64,000 nt of DNA, from NCBI GenBank assembly GCA_002104945.1, contig MCFH01000008.1, positions 1,170,501 to 1,234,500 of the forward strand, read 5' to 3'. Each line of letters begins with the position of its first letter. Position 1 is the first letter of the stretch. Both the position numbers and the translations under genes were made by a program. The stretch comes from Piromyces finnis (lineage: Eukaryota > Neocallimastigomycota > Neocallimastigomycetes > Neocallimastigales > Neocallimastigaceae). A model generated the notes under the pieces. The model did no database searches, was not told the DNA's origin, and was given only the letters and a program-made list of their open reading frames with translations. Below are positions 17,201 through 30,457 of this stretch, piece after piece.

Positions 17201-18776
17201 TTTAGAGTATACATTTGAAGAAGTTAGAAAATTATTATCTCATGGATTAATTAGAGATTCTTATATACAAACTATGATTGATGAATTAGATATTAATTTA
17301 CCAAGTGAAATTTTTTTCTCAAACATTAGAAAAGTATTTAAAATAATCCTATATATAATAATAAATATTTTTCTAGAAAATTAATTATTTTTTTTCATAT
17401 TCAATATTTAGTTCAATATTTCTTTAACGCAAGTTCTTCGTTCTATAATTAATGATCAATATAAACCAATAGATGTTATTAAAGCATTATTTACAAAAAA
17501 TAATCGAATTATAAAAGAATTTGCGAATAAAATTAAAAAAGTAATACTATCATTTTTATAATATAATTTGTATACTAATAAATTATATATATCAAAAAAT
17601 AATTAATGTATAAAAATTATATTATTATACTTTAAAATATAAAAAGGGAGATTCAATTGAAAGTGTAATGAAAATATTAGGATTTAAAAAAACAGCTAAA
17701 GAAGAATTAGATAATACTTGTAATACTTGTTTTTTTTTTTTTATAAAAAATAAAAATAATTATTAATTTAAATAATATATTTACACCAACTTAGATATTT
17801 ATTTAAAAAATGATGATATTAGACCAATTACAACATCAGAACTCAAAGGTACAATAACTATTTATTATTAATATAAATAATATGTATAATGAATGATAAT
17901 AATCACTAAATAAAAATTTAAATGTAATATATAACAAATAGATATTATTAAAAATGACGTATTTAAATTCGCGTTTAATAAAATGTTTAATAATCTAAGT
18001 CCAGACACAATTATTAATGACGAAAATATGATACATGATGTTCTTCATTTTATTCCTTCAAAACAAATAAAATTAATTAAAGGTAATTATATATTTAAAA
18101 TACTTATTGCAAAATATTATTCAAAAATAAAAAAAATATTAAATAATATATTTTATTATATTTTATAAATATAAAAAAGATTATCAAAATAATGAACTTA
18201 CAAGTAAAGTTTTCATGAAAGATTTAGATCCAATAAAATCATTACCAGCAAGATATCCAAACTTTAAAAGAAATGATAAAAAATATAGTTCTAAAGTATT
18301 GTTATTGTTGTTGTTACTAATATTGTCGTTATTTTTTGTTATTAATAATTTATATATTTATATATTTAATATATCAAATAATATAATAAATAACAGTCAA
18401 TTGAACCAACAAGTCAAAATATTGGAAGAGTGAAAAGATTTGATGAGTTAATAATCAAAGCAGAGAAAATATAATTAAAATAATTTATATATATTTAATT
18501 ACTTATATAATGTTAATTATATGATTTATTCAAAACTAACATTCATTATAGAAATAGAGTAAAAGGAAAACCATCCCAACCAAAAGAACCAGAACCATCT
18601 ACTTCTCTATCTGAAGAATCTTTAAAAATTAATACAAATAAATACATGCCTGCAATAAAATTAGGATCATTAACTAAAGAACAACGAAAAGTATATAAAA
18701 ATTAATAACTAGTCATATTCACTTATATATTTTTATTTAATAACAAAACTAATAATTTTTCAAATAATATTATAAT

Positions 18777-18820
<44 letters not shown>

Positions 18821-20549
18821 TTTTTCAAAAAAAAATTATATTATAAAAATTTAATAATAAATAAGGATTTAATTGATTTATATATGGATAAATTATTTGG
18901 ATCTAATGGTGACGAAGAATGGAAGAGCTCTGGTAATATTCTTCACTATGAAAGGTATAAACCAATTAATAACTATATATTTATGCTAGTTGTATTTTTT
19001 TATAAGTATTATATGTTACAAATTATATGAAAAAATACAAATATCATAAATTTATGATATATTATAATAATTATAAATATATATATTACAAATGTATACT
19101 AACTTAATATGCACAACTATTTTATGAAAAAAATTAAAAAAAAAAAAGGTATCTTCAAGCAAAAGGTTTAAATGTTAATTGGCCATTCCCAAGATATCAA
19201 AAGAAAAAGAAATATCCAATAAAAGATATTCGTCAACCATTACTAAGTCATGTTTATGTTCAACCTATTTTAATTAATCAAAATAGAAAAAATAAAAATG
19301 AAGTAAATAATAAAAATATTATATATATAGTTTAATAATAAATATAAATAATTAACGATCATTAATTTTTTTTTATATTTCTTGAAATAAATGTATATAG
19401 ATGAGTTTATCACAATTTATTGTAGGAAAAAAAATGGAAATCCAAGAAAGAAAACCTGATTTAGACTATAATAGCAATAATATAAGTAATCTTAAAAAGA
19501 ATTCCAATACATATTATACTTCAGAATTCAATATTCCTGATAATTCAAGTATAAAAGTTAAATCATTACAAAAATTAAATAAATTAGACAAAAACAATCA
19601 TTCAACATTATCTACTCACAACTTATCAGATCAAATAATTACAGTTAATACAAATGATAAAAATAAACAAAATATTCAATATAATGAGTCTTCAGTCTTT
19701 CCCACAACTATTAAAAGAAATGTATCAACTAATAATGAAAATAGTGTTATTAATTCAAATATACGTCGCCTTAGTAATCTTAATAATACTATTTATAAAA
19801 CACCCACAATGAATAAAATTAATAATGCAACTAAAAAATTGGTATACCAAAATGTTATGAAAATTAGCTCTTTTACTGATTATAAAGATGATATTGAAGA
19901 AATAGAAAAGGCAATTCAATTGTCAAGTAATATGAATATTAATAATTTAGATCCAGGTCCAATAGATAATAATAAATACGAACCAAAAAATAAATCACCG
20001 CTCAAAAATGAAATCTCAAATGCAACAATTATTAAAGTTCCGGATATAGAAAAAATAGATAATAATGATGCATTAGAATATAAAAATAATTTACAAACTG
20101 AAAATAACACTGAAATTACCAATCACATAATAACAGAGAATGAAACAAATAATAACGAGAACTTACAAATTGAAGATATAAGTAATATACCAAATGATGT
20201 TGTTGATACATCAACTGTTATTGAAGAAAATACATTACTATATGATAATGATGTTAATAAAAATTCAATTGAAAACATTGATAACAAAAATAAAGAAATG
20301 CAAATTAATATGAATGACAGTAATAAAAATATTGCATCAATGAATGATGAAAAATCAAAACAAGAACAAAGAGATATCTTACTTGAAAATGAACTAGAAA
20401 ATGAAAAAAAATTAGATTATCATTTATTTATGAGCTCAACTCAAAGATTAGGTTCTGAACAAAAAATTGATGAAATTATTGTAAACAACGAAAACAATAA
20501 AGAACACCTTAATGAATTAAATATAAATGATACTAATGAACATTCATAA
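14222..20549 (+). CDS. Large WD40-repeat protein with Asn-rich disordered tail
   Basis: Twenty-five exons: 14222-14318, 14435-14631, 14729-14765, 14857-14965, 15047-15159, 15279-15444, 15519-15580, 15679-15809, 15900-15980, 16076-16167, 16255-16417, 16530-16579, 16679-16712, 16842-17097, 17206-17333, 17412-17540, 17647-17719, 17795-17848, 17942-18082, 18180-18295, 18397-18446, 18552-18690, 18866-18954, 19149-19302, 19401-20549. The sum is 3,810 nt (1,269 residues) with consistent phase. Residues about 35-440 form WD40-type repeats: LLVSCTENILFIWN, GKYIITIMPSKMIIWN, YLYASGEDGIVRAWDW, RLLATGSADFTCKLWN, ILYTGSIDSTCRLWS. A Lys/Glu spacer and a helical part follow (residues about 525-880, with YTFEEVRKLLSHGLIRDSYI), and the last ~380 residues are Asn/Asp/Glu-rich and disordered. 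The 37-nt third exon is needed for phase. The last intron before exon 22 uses an unusual GTTAAT donor. Probable scaffold; partners unknown. Confidence 0.75.
18782..18814. repeat. Poly(A) tract in a WD40-gene intron
   Basis: About 33 consecutive A residues within the intron 18691-18865 of the WD40 gene. It is a homopolymer with no other recognisable context, and copy number is likely unreliable in assemblies. Confidence 0.9.
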
Positions 20550-22391
20550 AATAATGAGAGGAATTAAACATAATAAGAAGAATAATAAAGAAGGTTTTAT
20601 AAAAATAATATTATATAAAATGCAATAAATATGATACCCATATATTATATATATTATTTATATACAACTATAGCATAAAAAACAAGATTTTTTTTGATTA
20701 TTTTTATTTAATATTATCATCTTCTAATAAATATTAATCACTAATTGAAAATATGAATTTTAATAAAATACATAATAATAATTTAAATAATTATGAAATA
20801 AAAAAAAATTAATAATAAAATTAATTTAAATTCGGTTTCAAATTTTCTTTATAATCCTTTATAATAAAATTATGTTTAAATAAAATATTTATATATTATA
20901 AATATATATAATTTAATAATATCAATTTTTTTATATAAATCTATTCATACATATTTTTAATTATTTATTAATTGCTATTTAATAAATAATCACTGACAAG
21001 TTTTGTATGTTTCTTCATAATTTCTTTAATATTTGAATTTCTTAAAAAATCATTCAACTACCTATGATTTATATTTTTTACTTCTTTATTATAAAAAAAT
21101 AATAAATAAAATTTAATAGAGTAAAATCTTTAATTAAAAATATTCCAAATTAGGAAATGAAAAAAAATAATATGAAATTAATAAAAATTGTGTAACATTT
21201 TAATATAAAATTTTAATAAATGTTATGAAATACAAGAACTTTATTTTATATAAATATTTAATTCAAAAATAGCTATTTAAGTTAAATTTTGCAATAAAAA
21301 CCTAAAAACTTTTACTTCTTCTGAAAAACTGTTGCTTTTATGATAATAATTGTCAATAAAAAGCTACACAATACTAGTATAACAATATAATGATTATATA
21401 AATATATATATATATTTATTATAATTATTACTATTTACTATAAATCTGGTTATAGTCCTACTTCATAAATCTATTTAAAAATTAATTTATGTATATTATA
21501 GAACAAAAATTACATTCTGCTAATTCTCAAATAAATCATTAAAATATTCATAGTTATAATTTTTATTTAATTTTATATTTTATTTCTTTTTTTTTTATAC
21601 TTTTATACTTTTAAATGCCACCATATTTAAGTATTTTTTATCGTCTAATTAAAAAGTATTGGAACAACTTTTTTTTATCTAATTGAAGTAAGGAAAAGAA
21701 AGGATTAGAAATAATAAATTAATCTAACCCCTTCGATCAATTATTTTATATTGTTTAATAATTAAAATTTATATGTATTAATTAATATATTATATATTTA
21801 AATTATAACAATTTGATTTTGAATATATTAATTAGCCTATAATAGAAATTTCATATATAAACAATTATATATAAGTATTATTATAAAAATTTAAATTAAT
21901 AAAAGCTTATTAATTATACTTTTTGTAAATTAATTTCTGTTTAGATATTTATATTATAAATTTTAAATTCTATGTTATAATATATTATATATATTAAATA
22001 TATTCCAAATATAATCTATTTTTTTCTTTAATTAATAATTTAATTTAATTATATGATTTATTCGAGTTTCCCTTTTTTTAATATTATATAAATTGAGCTT
22101 AATTAATATGTTTTATAATTTATTTTTTTTATGCCTAGTATGGAATATATTAATTTTTTTTAATATTTAATAATAAATACTCTTTTTTTATTTTTTATGG
22201 TATGTAGTTCAAGAGCATAATAATAAACTTTAATATTTAAAAAATATATATAATTAATACATAATCAATTTTAATATATTTTTCATTAAATATAGTTTAT
22301 TAAAAAAAAAAAAAACATTTTTAACGTTTTTCCATACTTTTTTAATAATGTAATATATTATATTATTATTTATTTATGTATTTATATAATT

Positions 22392-22437
<46 letters not shown>

Positions 22438-23581
22438 TAAAAATATAATTGAATAAATAAATTTAATTTTTAATAATAATAATAAACTAATCAGTTTTTT
22501 TTTTCTTTAAGAAAATTTTTAAAAATAATGAGTCCTTACTGAGCTTAAAGATATATATAATTAGTAGATGATATATATATCAAACAATAATTGACTCATA
22601 TTTTGATAAAATATATAAAAATAAAAGTTATAATGCTGATGATATTTATAATAGAATAAAGAGTATCTTTTTTTTATTAAAATATTTTCGAAAAAAAATA
22701 CAAAAACAAACAAATAAATAGATGAAATAATCCATAAAAAATAACAAAAAAACATATTAATAATATTGCATCAAAATAATAATAGAATTACTTTTTATAT
22801 ACAAATAAGCAGAATAAATTATTTTAAAGACATATTTTAATAAAAGACTTTAATTAATATTATTCTTGTTTATTAAATAAGAATACATAATTATTTATTA
22901 AATATCTAATTGTTAAGAAAGTTATTGCTTATAAAGTTTAATTAAAAAATAATTCATAACGAACTATAGTATTTCCCCCATTAATTACATATACTTTCAA
23001 AAATAAAAATAAAAAAATAATTCAATACACACACATATATATAAATAAAAATCATCAATATAATAATAATTATAAAATATAGTCATACATAAAAGTATTA
23101 ATATTTTTACAAGTAAAATTTACCAAATAACAACAACAATAATAATAAATTGTAATATTAGCATAATTAATTTTAAATAATTTTAATAGTTTTTAAAATA
23201 CAATAAATAATAATAATTATTTATTACTTATTGTTAATTATTATATTATTTATTATTCAAACTTTTGTATATTAAATCATAAATATATAAAGGTTTTATC
23301 GAAAAAAAAATTTAAAGAAAAATATATGAAGTATTAATAAAAATAAAACAAATACTTCCAAAAAAAAAGTCAATTAAAATAAAAATTAATATATTATTCA
23401 TTTTGATAAATACTTGTTAAATATATTATTATATAATATATATAATATATTGTTTGTAAAAAATAAATAATTATTTAATACTATTTAATTTAATTGAAGA
23501 TATATATTTTTAAATAAATATATATTATTGTTATAATTATATATAATTTAATTTATTAAAATAGAATAGTTTAAAATAAAA
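20550..23581. other. 3-kb AT-rich gene-free interval
   Basis: 3,032 bp between the 3' end of the WD40 gene and the start of the SH3/RA gene. It contains an (AAT)n run at about 22398-22432 and many A/T homopolymers. The few ORFs are under 65 codons and of biased composition. No RNA gene, mobile element or conserved coding block was recognised. The A-rich leader just before 23582 belongs to the next gene. Confidence 0.5.
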
Positions 23582-26500
23582 ATGTTTTTCAATAAGAAAA
23601 AAAATATTGAAAAGATAAAACTTGTTGAGGCTCAAGAAAAATTGAAGAGGGAGGAAGAAGAAGAGTTTGATGAAGATGAATTAGATATTGAATCCCCAAT
23701 ATTGGAATTAGATATTGAACCTGAGGATATTGATTTTTCAAAGGTATACGCATATCATTCTTTTGTGTCATCCCAAAGTGGACAAGTTTGTGTATCCAAG
23801 GATGAAGAATTAGTATTACTTGATGATACTAATGACTATTGGTGGCTAGTTAAGTGTGTTCGTTCAGATGAAGTAAGTACAAAATATATTTGTATTAAAA
23901 AAAAAAACAGCTATTAACATTTTCTTCTTTCATAAATAGATTGGTTATATACCCGCTGATAATATTGAAGTAAGTGAATATTATTATAAATATCATTATT
24001 TTTTTTATTAATTATATTAAAATTAACAATAATATATACATTTTAATTTTAAAGACGCCAATTGAAAGATTAGCTAGAGTGAATAGAAGAAAAAATTTAG
24101 AAGTAATGTATTTCATGTTAATAGCTTTTTTGTTATATAAATATTAATATTAATTATTAATAAAAATATTTTTATATAGATTATTGTGCCTGAAGATATA
24201 CCTGCCATAAAATCCGAAAAATATGCACAAAAAGTAGTTACATTTTCTAAAAATGTTACAGTTGAAATGTCAGAAACTGATGAAGAAAATGACTCTGATG
24301 ATGATGGTGAGTGTAAAATCACTCGTGTTAACACAGGTTCATATAAGGGTAAAAAGAAGAAGAATATTTTCTCTGTAAGTATTAATTTATTAATTTTTAT
24401 ATATTTGTATGTATATTTATTTATATATAAATTAAAAAAAATTATCACATTAAATATAAAATCATAGAAAATTTTGGGTAAAAAAGATAAGAAATCAAAA
24501 AAATATGGTAATCAAGTCACTATTGAGCCATATAGTACTTATGAAATAAACGATTTAATAAATAACGAAGAAAATAAGAACCTTAATATGAATATCGGTG
24601 ATATTAATAATATGGTTATGAAACTTGGTAATATGAATCCAAATGAAATAAACAATGAAAATTTAAATGGTCAATATTTATCATTTGATAACAAAATTAA
24701 TACAATAAATGATCAAAATAATGGTATGATGAGACCAATTGATTCAAATAATCGCTATTCACCATATGATAGTAATAATGGCCCAAGTGTTAATGAAAGA
24801 CCACTTGAATCAAATGGTCCTCTTGATCCAAATATCAATAATGAAAGACCACTTGGACCAAATGGTCAATCACCATTTAATAGAAATAATAGATATAATG
24901 GACCAAATGGACCAAATGAACCAAATAGATCATATTTACCATTTGATAGAAATAATAGACCAAATGAATCTATTGGTTCAAATAGACAAAATGAACCAAT
25001 TGAGCCATATTCGTCATTTGATAGAAGGAATGAACCAAGAGGCTTTATGGATCAGAACCCACCATTTAGAGGAAATAATAGTATCCAAAATTCACCATAT
25101 GATAATAATAAAATGAACCTACCACATAATGATTCCTCTCTTGGAAGAGATAGTAATCAATATCTATCTACTGAACGCCCTTTAACTGATAATAATGAAA
25201 CACCAGAAGAAAATGTTATTAGAGTTTATGCTGGTAATATTGAATTAAAAACTTCATATAAAAGCATCAAAATTGAAGAAGAAATGACTGCAAGAGATAT
25301 TTTAATAATTGCTATGGAAAGATTTAGAATACCAAAAAATACTATTGATGAATACTATATTGGTGTAATACATTTTGAATCACAGGAGAAACAACTAAAA
25401 CCAGATGTTAATATAATGAATGTTATACGTAGCTTAAATTCAAAAGGTTTACCAGGTATTACTGTATCATCAAGAAGTTCTTTAATTAATTCTAATATTA
25501 ATTTATTAGATACTCGTTTTATTAAATTCTTTTTAAACAGAAAAGTTGCTGAACAGGAAAAAGATTTTAAACTTATTCGTATATTTATTGATCAATTAGA
25601 CAATAATAATCGTCAAATTCACAAAACTATTGGTGTTATGGAACATGAAAAAGTAGTTGATGTAATCAACAATGCACTTACAAAATTTAGCATTTATCAA
25701 GATAGAAATCCTTATGATTTTATGTTAATTTCGTTATTTAATAATCAGCAAATTCCAAGAAATCATAATGATTTCATATATAATATATTAAATGAGGTAG
25801 CCAAATATAAAAGGAGATCGGTTATTGATATTGACTTTTTATTAAAACCAAAAATAGAAATGTCTTCAATTAATTATAATCAAGAAGAATCTTCTCATTT
25901 GAATTCATCAAATTTAAATACTAATCCTGTTTCATTACAGAAACAACTTTTAATAAATGCAGGTGTTGATAAAAATCAAAATTCTGCTGATGATACTTTC
26001 AAACCACCTGTTAGAAAAAGTAGTAATGCTGGAAGACTAGGTTTTCCAAAAAGATCAGAAAGCAAAAAATCTGATGAAAATGGAAATATTCAAAATCTAG
26101 AAGTAAAAACTTCATTAAAGCCTTCCGAAAATATAATGGATGAACCACCATCACCTCCTGCTCTTCCACCACCTCCACCACCAACATATTTACCATTTAC
26201 TGATGGTGCTAGATATGATTCAGATAATAATAGCAACCCACCAAGAAAAGAAAGTCAAGAAGAATTAGATCAAAATACAAGTTTTGATGATCCACCAAGA
26301 TTTGGAAGTCTTGTTCCAATGAAGGATAATATAAATGAAAATAATGAAAATCCACCAAGAGTAGGAAGTCTTGTTCCAATGAAGGATAATATGAATGAAA
26401 ATAATGAAGATCCACCAAGAGTAGGAAGTCTTGTTCCAATGAAGGATAATATGAATGAAAATAATGAAGATCCACCAAGAGTAGGAAGCCTTGTTTCAAT

Positions 26501-29500
26501 GAAGGATAATATAAATGAAAATAATGAAGATCCACCAAGAGTAGGAAGTCTTGTTCCAATGAAAGAAAATCAAAACGAAAGTGATGATGATGAAAATCCA
26601 CCAAGAATTGGAAGTCTTGTTGTATTGAAAGAAAACCAAAATAATAATACTCCAAGATTAAGTAGTTTGAGTAACAAAGAAGAAGGTATTAAAACCAGTG
26701 TGGATAAGAATAATCTTTTTAATAATAAAAATAAAAATCGTACAAGAGATTCAATCTATAGTGATGTTTCACAATCATTTATGTCAGAAACTAATGACTT
26801 AAAAGATAACTTATTTACATTAAATAATATACTTGAAACTAATTCTGATAGTAGTAGTATAAAAGAAAATGAAAATTCAGATAAACCAAGTGAAGATATT
26901 AATGAAAAATCAAAGCAGGATAATAATAGTGAATCAGAGTTGAGTGCAGAAAATAATGTCAATATTAATAAAACAGATATGCCTGAACCAATAAAAAATG
27001 AAAATACTGAAAGTATTGTTGACGAAATAAATATAAAACCTCAAGAAAATGATGTGATTCAAGCGTCATCTGATAATTCAGAAGTCCCTAATGATAATGA
27101 AAAAGAAGGAAAATTAAATGAATATCAAGAAAATGTTGAAAATAAAGAAGTTAATAATATTCAACCAACACCAATAGAAGATAAAGAATTATTAAATGAA
27201 TCTAATGAAACTAAGCCAAAGAAAAATAATGAAGCAAAACAAAATGAAGTCAAAGAAGTATCTCCTGTTAATAAAACAACTAACTCATTAGTTTTTAGTC
27301 CAAGAGTTAGTTCAGCTGCTGATCCAAGAGGTAGAAGAAATTTACTAAGTAGACAAGTTAGTAATTCTAGTTCTATTAGTTCAAGATCATATGTTAATCG
27401 CCGTCGTACAGAAGATCAAAGTAATCTTGAAAGAAGTGCAAGCAGCGCAAGTGCAGGTGCTATTAGAAGTCCAATGTCGCCAAATATATATCCTCTCAGA
27501 AAGTCATCATCTGTTAAGGTTCCAAAACTTGTTCATCATCCACCAATGGATGTTAATCAAAATCCCGAAGAAATAGAAGGTGCAAAAAGACCTCAAAATT
27601 CAGTATCACCAGTAGAAGGTGAAAGAAATATGATGGATGATAGAAGTGCTATAAGTGATAACATGAGAGATGATAGGGGTGAAAGAAATATTATGAGGGA
27701 TTCAGAAGGAAGATTAATTCAAAATGAAAGAAGAATGAGACCAAGAAGACCATCTCCAAATGGAATGAGATTAAGAGGTCAATCTCATAGTCCAGTAAGA
27801 GATGGTGAAAGAATGAGTAGAGAAAAAGCCCCAGGACCTGATGGTATGTCTCCAATGATAAGAGGAGATAGAACCCCACGTATGGGTGAAAGAACTCCAA
27901 GAATGAGTGAAAGAATTCCACGTATGGGCGAAAGAACTCCAAGAATGGGAGAAAGAACCCCACGTATGGGAGAGAGAACTCCAAGAATGGACGAAAGAAC
28001 CCCACGTATGGGTGAAAGAAGACTTGGACCTGGAGTTGAAAGAAGACCATCAAGAGGACCATCACCACAAGGAGCACATGAGAATGGTATACCTCCACAA
28101 ATGAGAGAAAGAAGACCATTAAGAGGTCCACCACCAGAAGGACCATTTGAAGACGGTATGATGCCACCAAGAGGTCCACCAAGAGACCCACCAAGAGGTC
28201 CACCACCACCGGAAGGACCATTTGAAGATGGAATGATGCCACCAAGAGGTCCACCAAGAGGTCCACCACCAGAAGGACCATTCGAAGATGGAATGATGCC
28301 ACCAAGAGGTCCACCAAGAGGTCCACCACCACCGGAAGGACCATTTGAAGATGGCATGATGCCACCAAGAGGTCAACCAAGAGGTCCACCACCAGAAGGA
28401 CCATTCGAAGATGGAATGATGCCACCAAGAGGTCAACCAAGAGGTACACCACCAGAAGGACCATTCGAAGATGGAATGATGCCACCAAGAGGCCCACCAA
28501 GAGGTCCACCACCACCGGAAGGACCATTTGAAGATGGAATGATGCCACCAAGAGGTCAACCAAGAGGTCCACCATCATCAAAAGGACCACTCGAAGATAG
28601 TATGATGCCACCAAGAGGCCCACCACTGGAAGGACCATCCGAAGATGGTATGATGCCACAAATGAGTGAAGGAAGGTCATTAGGAGGCCCACCACCAGAA
28701 GGACCATTTGAAGACGGTATGATGCCACCAAGAGGACCACCAAGAGGACCACCAAGAGGACCACCACCAGAAGGAATGATTGAAAATGGAATGCCTCCAC
28801 ATATGAGAGAAAGAAGATCAAGAGGACCAGAAGAAGATATTCCTCCACATATGAGGGAAAGAAGACCAAGAGGACCAGAAGATGGAATACCACCTCATTT
28901 AAGAGAAAGAAGATCAAGAGGACCAGAAGATGGCATGCCACCTCATATGCCTCCACATATGAGAGAAAGAACTCCACGTATGGGTGAAAAAACCCCACGT
29001 ATGGGTGAAAGAACTCCACGTATGAGTGAAAGAACTCCACGTATGGGTGAAAAAACCCCACGTATGGGTGAAAGAACTCCACATATGAGTGAAAGAACTC
29101 CACGTATGGGTGAAAGAAGAATAGGAGGTTTTGATGATAGAAGAGATCCAAGAGACCCAAGAATGAGTAGATCTTGTTCTCCAAGTCCAAATAGAAGAAG
29201 AACAAGACCACCACCAAATGGAAATAGTCCAAGACCAATTATGCCTCCACCACTAGATGGTGAATTTGCAAATAGTCCAAAGAGTGGTTTTAGAAATATA
29301 GGATCTCCAAAAAGAAATAATTCTGATAGCATACATAGTCCAAATTCAAGTTTAGGAAGATATCCTGGTATGAATATGCATAAACCAATGAATTCTCCAT
29401 TTTTAAGTCCCCGTAGTATGACTAATTCACCAATTACTTCAATGGTATCTCCAAATCAAAGTAGCTTAAATAGAGAAAGTGGAATTAAACTTGGTATTAA

Positions 29501-30457
29501 TAATATTGAAAGAAAACTTTCATCTAATTCTTCTAGAAGTGTATCTGATAATAAAAATGATTTAAATCATCATAGAAGAAATGCTTCTGTTTCTTCTTCC
29601 ATGTCAGCTCATTCTACATCTAGTGATAGACCACCAAAGTCAGTCCTTAGAAAATCACAAAATGGTAGTTATATTGAAATGGCTTCAAAGACACCACTTG
29701 TTGTTAATAATGTTGGTGAATTAAAAGCCCATTCAGCGCAAATTCAAACTGTAAATGAATTTGGTGAAATCTCAAATCCAAGTGAAAATGAATCCCCATT
29801 AGTTGAATCATCACAAATAATTGACTTTACTAAATTATTAAATACAATTGATACTACTTTACAAGATAAATCTAATAATTTTGTTGTTCGTACTAATAAT
29901 AGCACTCCTTTAAGTAGTAGGAGAAATAGTAAAGAGTTAGAAAAAATGAGATCAGATAGAAAATCAAAATTTGAAGATTTAGAGAAATTATTTGATACTA
30001 CTATTCAAAGTAGCAAAATAAAATCAAGAGCAAATGAATCACCGATAAAAGTTATAAAACATGAAAGTAGACATTTTGATGATTCTCATTTAAGAAACTT
30101 ATTAGAACAACTTTCTATGACTACAAGTAATTTAGAAAGGGAAAGTCAAAGCGCACCAGTTACAGCACCAGTTACAGCACCAACATCTCCACCATTATCT
30201 ACTACTGATTCAGCACCAAATTTAAATGAATTTGAAAATAATTTTGATGATACAGAAAATACCATAAAAAATTTACAAAAAGTAAGTCATTTTATACTAT
30301 AAATTTTATAAAATTTATTTATCAAAATTTATTATTATATATAGTATTATTGCTATTTAGCATGTATAGTGTAATTAATAAATAACTTATAACTTTTTTT
30401 ATTTTTATATAGCAATTAGATGGATTAGCTATTCAAACAAAGAAGGCATTACTCTAA
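23582..30457 (+). CDS. Bud14/Tea4-like SH3 protein with two RA-like domains and tandem repeats
   Basis: Six exons (23582-23872, 23940-23969, 24055-24102, 24180-24374, 24468-30281, 30413-30457) encode about 2,140 residues in phase. An acidic N-terminus precedes an SH3 domain (about 56-115): VYAYHSFVSSQSGQVCV, ELVLLDDTNDYWWLVK, IGYIPADNIETPIERLARVN. The IETPxERLARxN tail matches the fungal polarity proteins Bud14 and Tea4 as I remember them. KVVTF at about 141-145 fits the PP1-docking RVxF pattern; Bud14 and Tea4 recruit PP1. Two ubiquitin-like, Ras-association-type segments lie at about 438-540 (starting VIRVYAGNIELKTSYKS) and 554-660 (FKLIRIFIDQL). The remainder is disordered, Asn/Pro-rich, with 20-residue and 7-residue tandem repeats. 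The short last exon encodes QLDGLAIQTKKALL. Likely a cortical polarity scaffold linking a small GTPase to PP1; that role is inference. Confidence 0.82.
26293..26652 (+). repeat. 60-bp coding tandem repeat (PPRVGSLVPMKDNMNENNED)
   Basis: About five to six copies of a 60-bp unit encoding PPRVGSLVPMKDNMNENNED. The first copy has F for V and the last two diverge (KENQNE). Middle copies are nearly identical at DNA level, indicating recent duplication or homogenisation inside the SH3/RA gene. Confidence 0.92.
27869..28023 (+). repeat. 21-bp coding tandem repeat (ERTPRMG), first block
   Basis: Seven to eight units of 21 bp encoding ERTPRMG, with variants ERTPRMS, ERIPRMG and ERTPRMD. It supplies a basic, Thr-Pro-rich stretch, so each unit carries a possible proline-directed phosphorylation site. 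A second block of the same unit lies at 28963-29118. Confidence 0.92.
28117..28763 (+). repeat. 60/63-bp coding tandem repeat (PPRGPPPEGPFEDGMM)
   Basis: About ten units of 60 or 63 bp. The encoded core is GPFEDGMMPPRGPPRGPPPE, with a one-Pro length variant and PPRGQPRG substitutions. This is a proline-rich repeat that could bind SH3 or WW domains, possibly including the protein's own N-terminal SH3. The last units are degenerate. Confidence 0.92.
28963..29118 (+). repeat. 21-bp coding tandem repeat (ERTPRMG), second block
   Basis: Seven more ERTPRMG-type units (variants EKTPRMG, ERTPRMS, ERTPHMS) separated from the first block by about 940 bp of the proline-rich repeat. The codons are close to those of the first block, so the two blocks probably share an origin by internal duplication. 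Confidence 0.92.

Noticed and set aside
18446-18551. Gene end at the TAA near 18472, splitting the WD40 gene in two
   Set aside because: A GTTAAT donor at 18447 and the acceptor before 18552 restore phase (FD-E-NRVKG), and the downstream exons all keep the frame to 20549.
27691-29238. Long minus-strand ORF of 515 codons opposite the SH3/RA gene, with other antisense ORFs of up to 190 codons nearby
   Set aside because: They arise because the tandem repeats on the coding strand contain no stops in the complementary frames. Their translation is Leu/Val/Phe repeats with no domain, and the plus strand encodes a recognisable protein.
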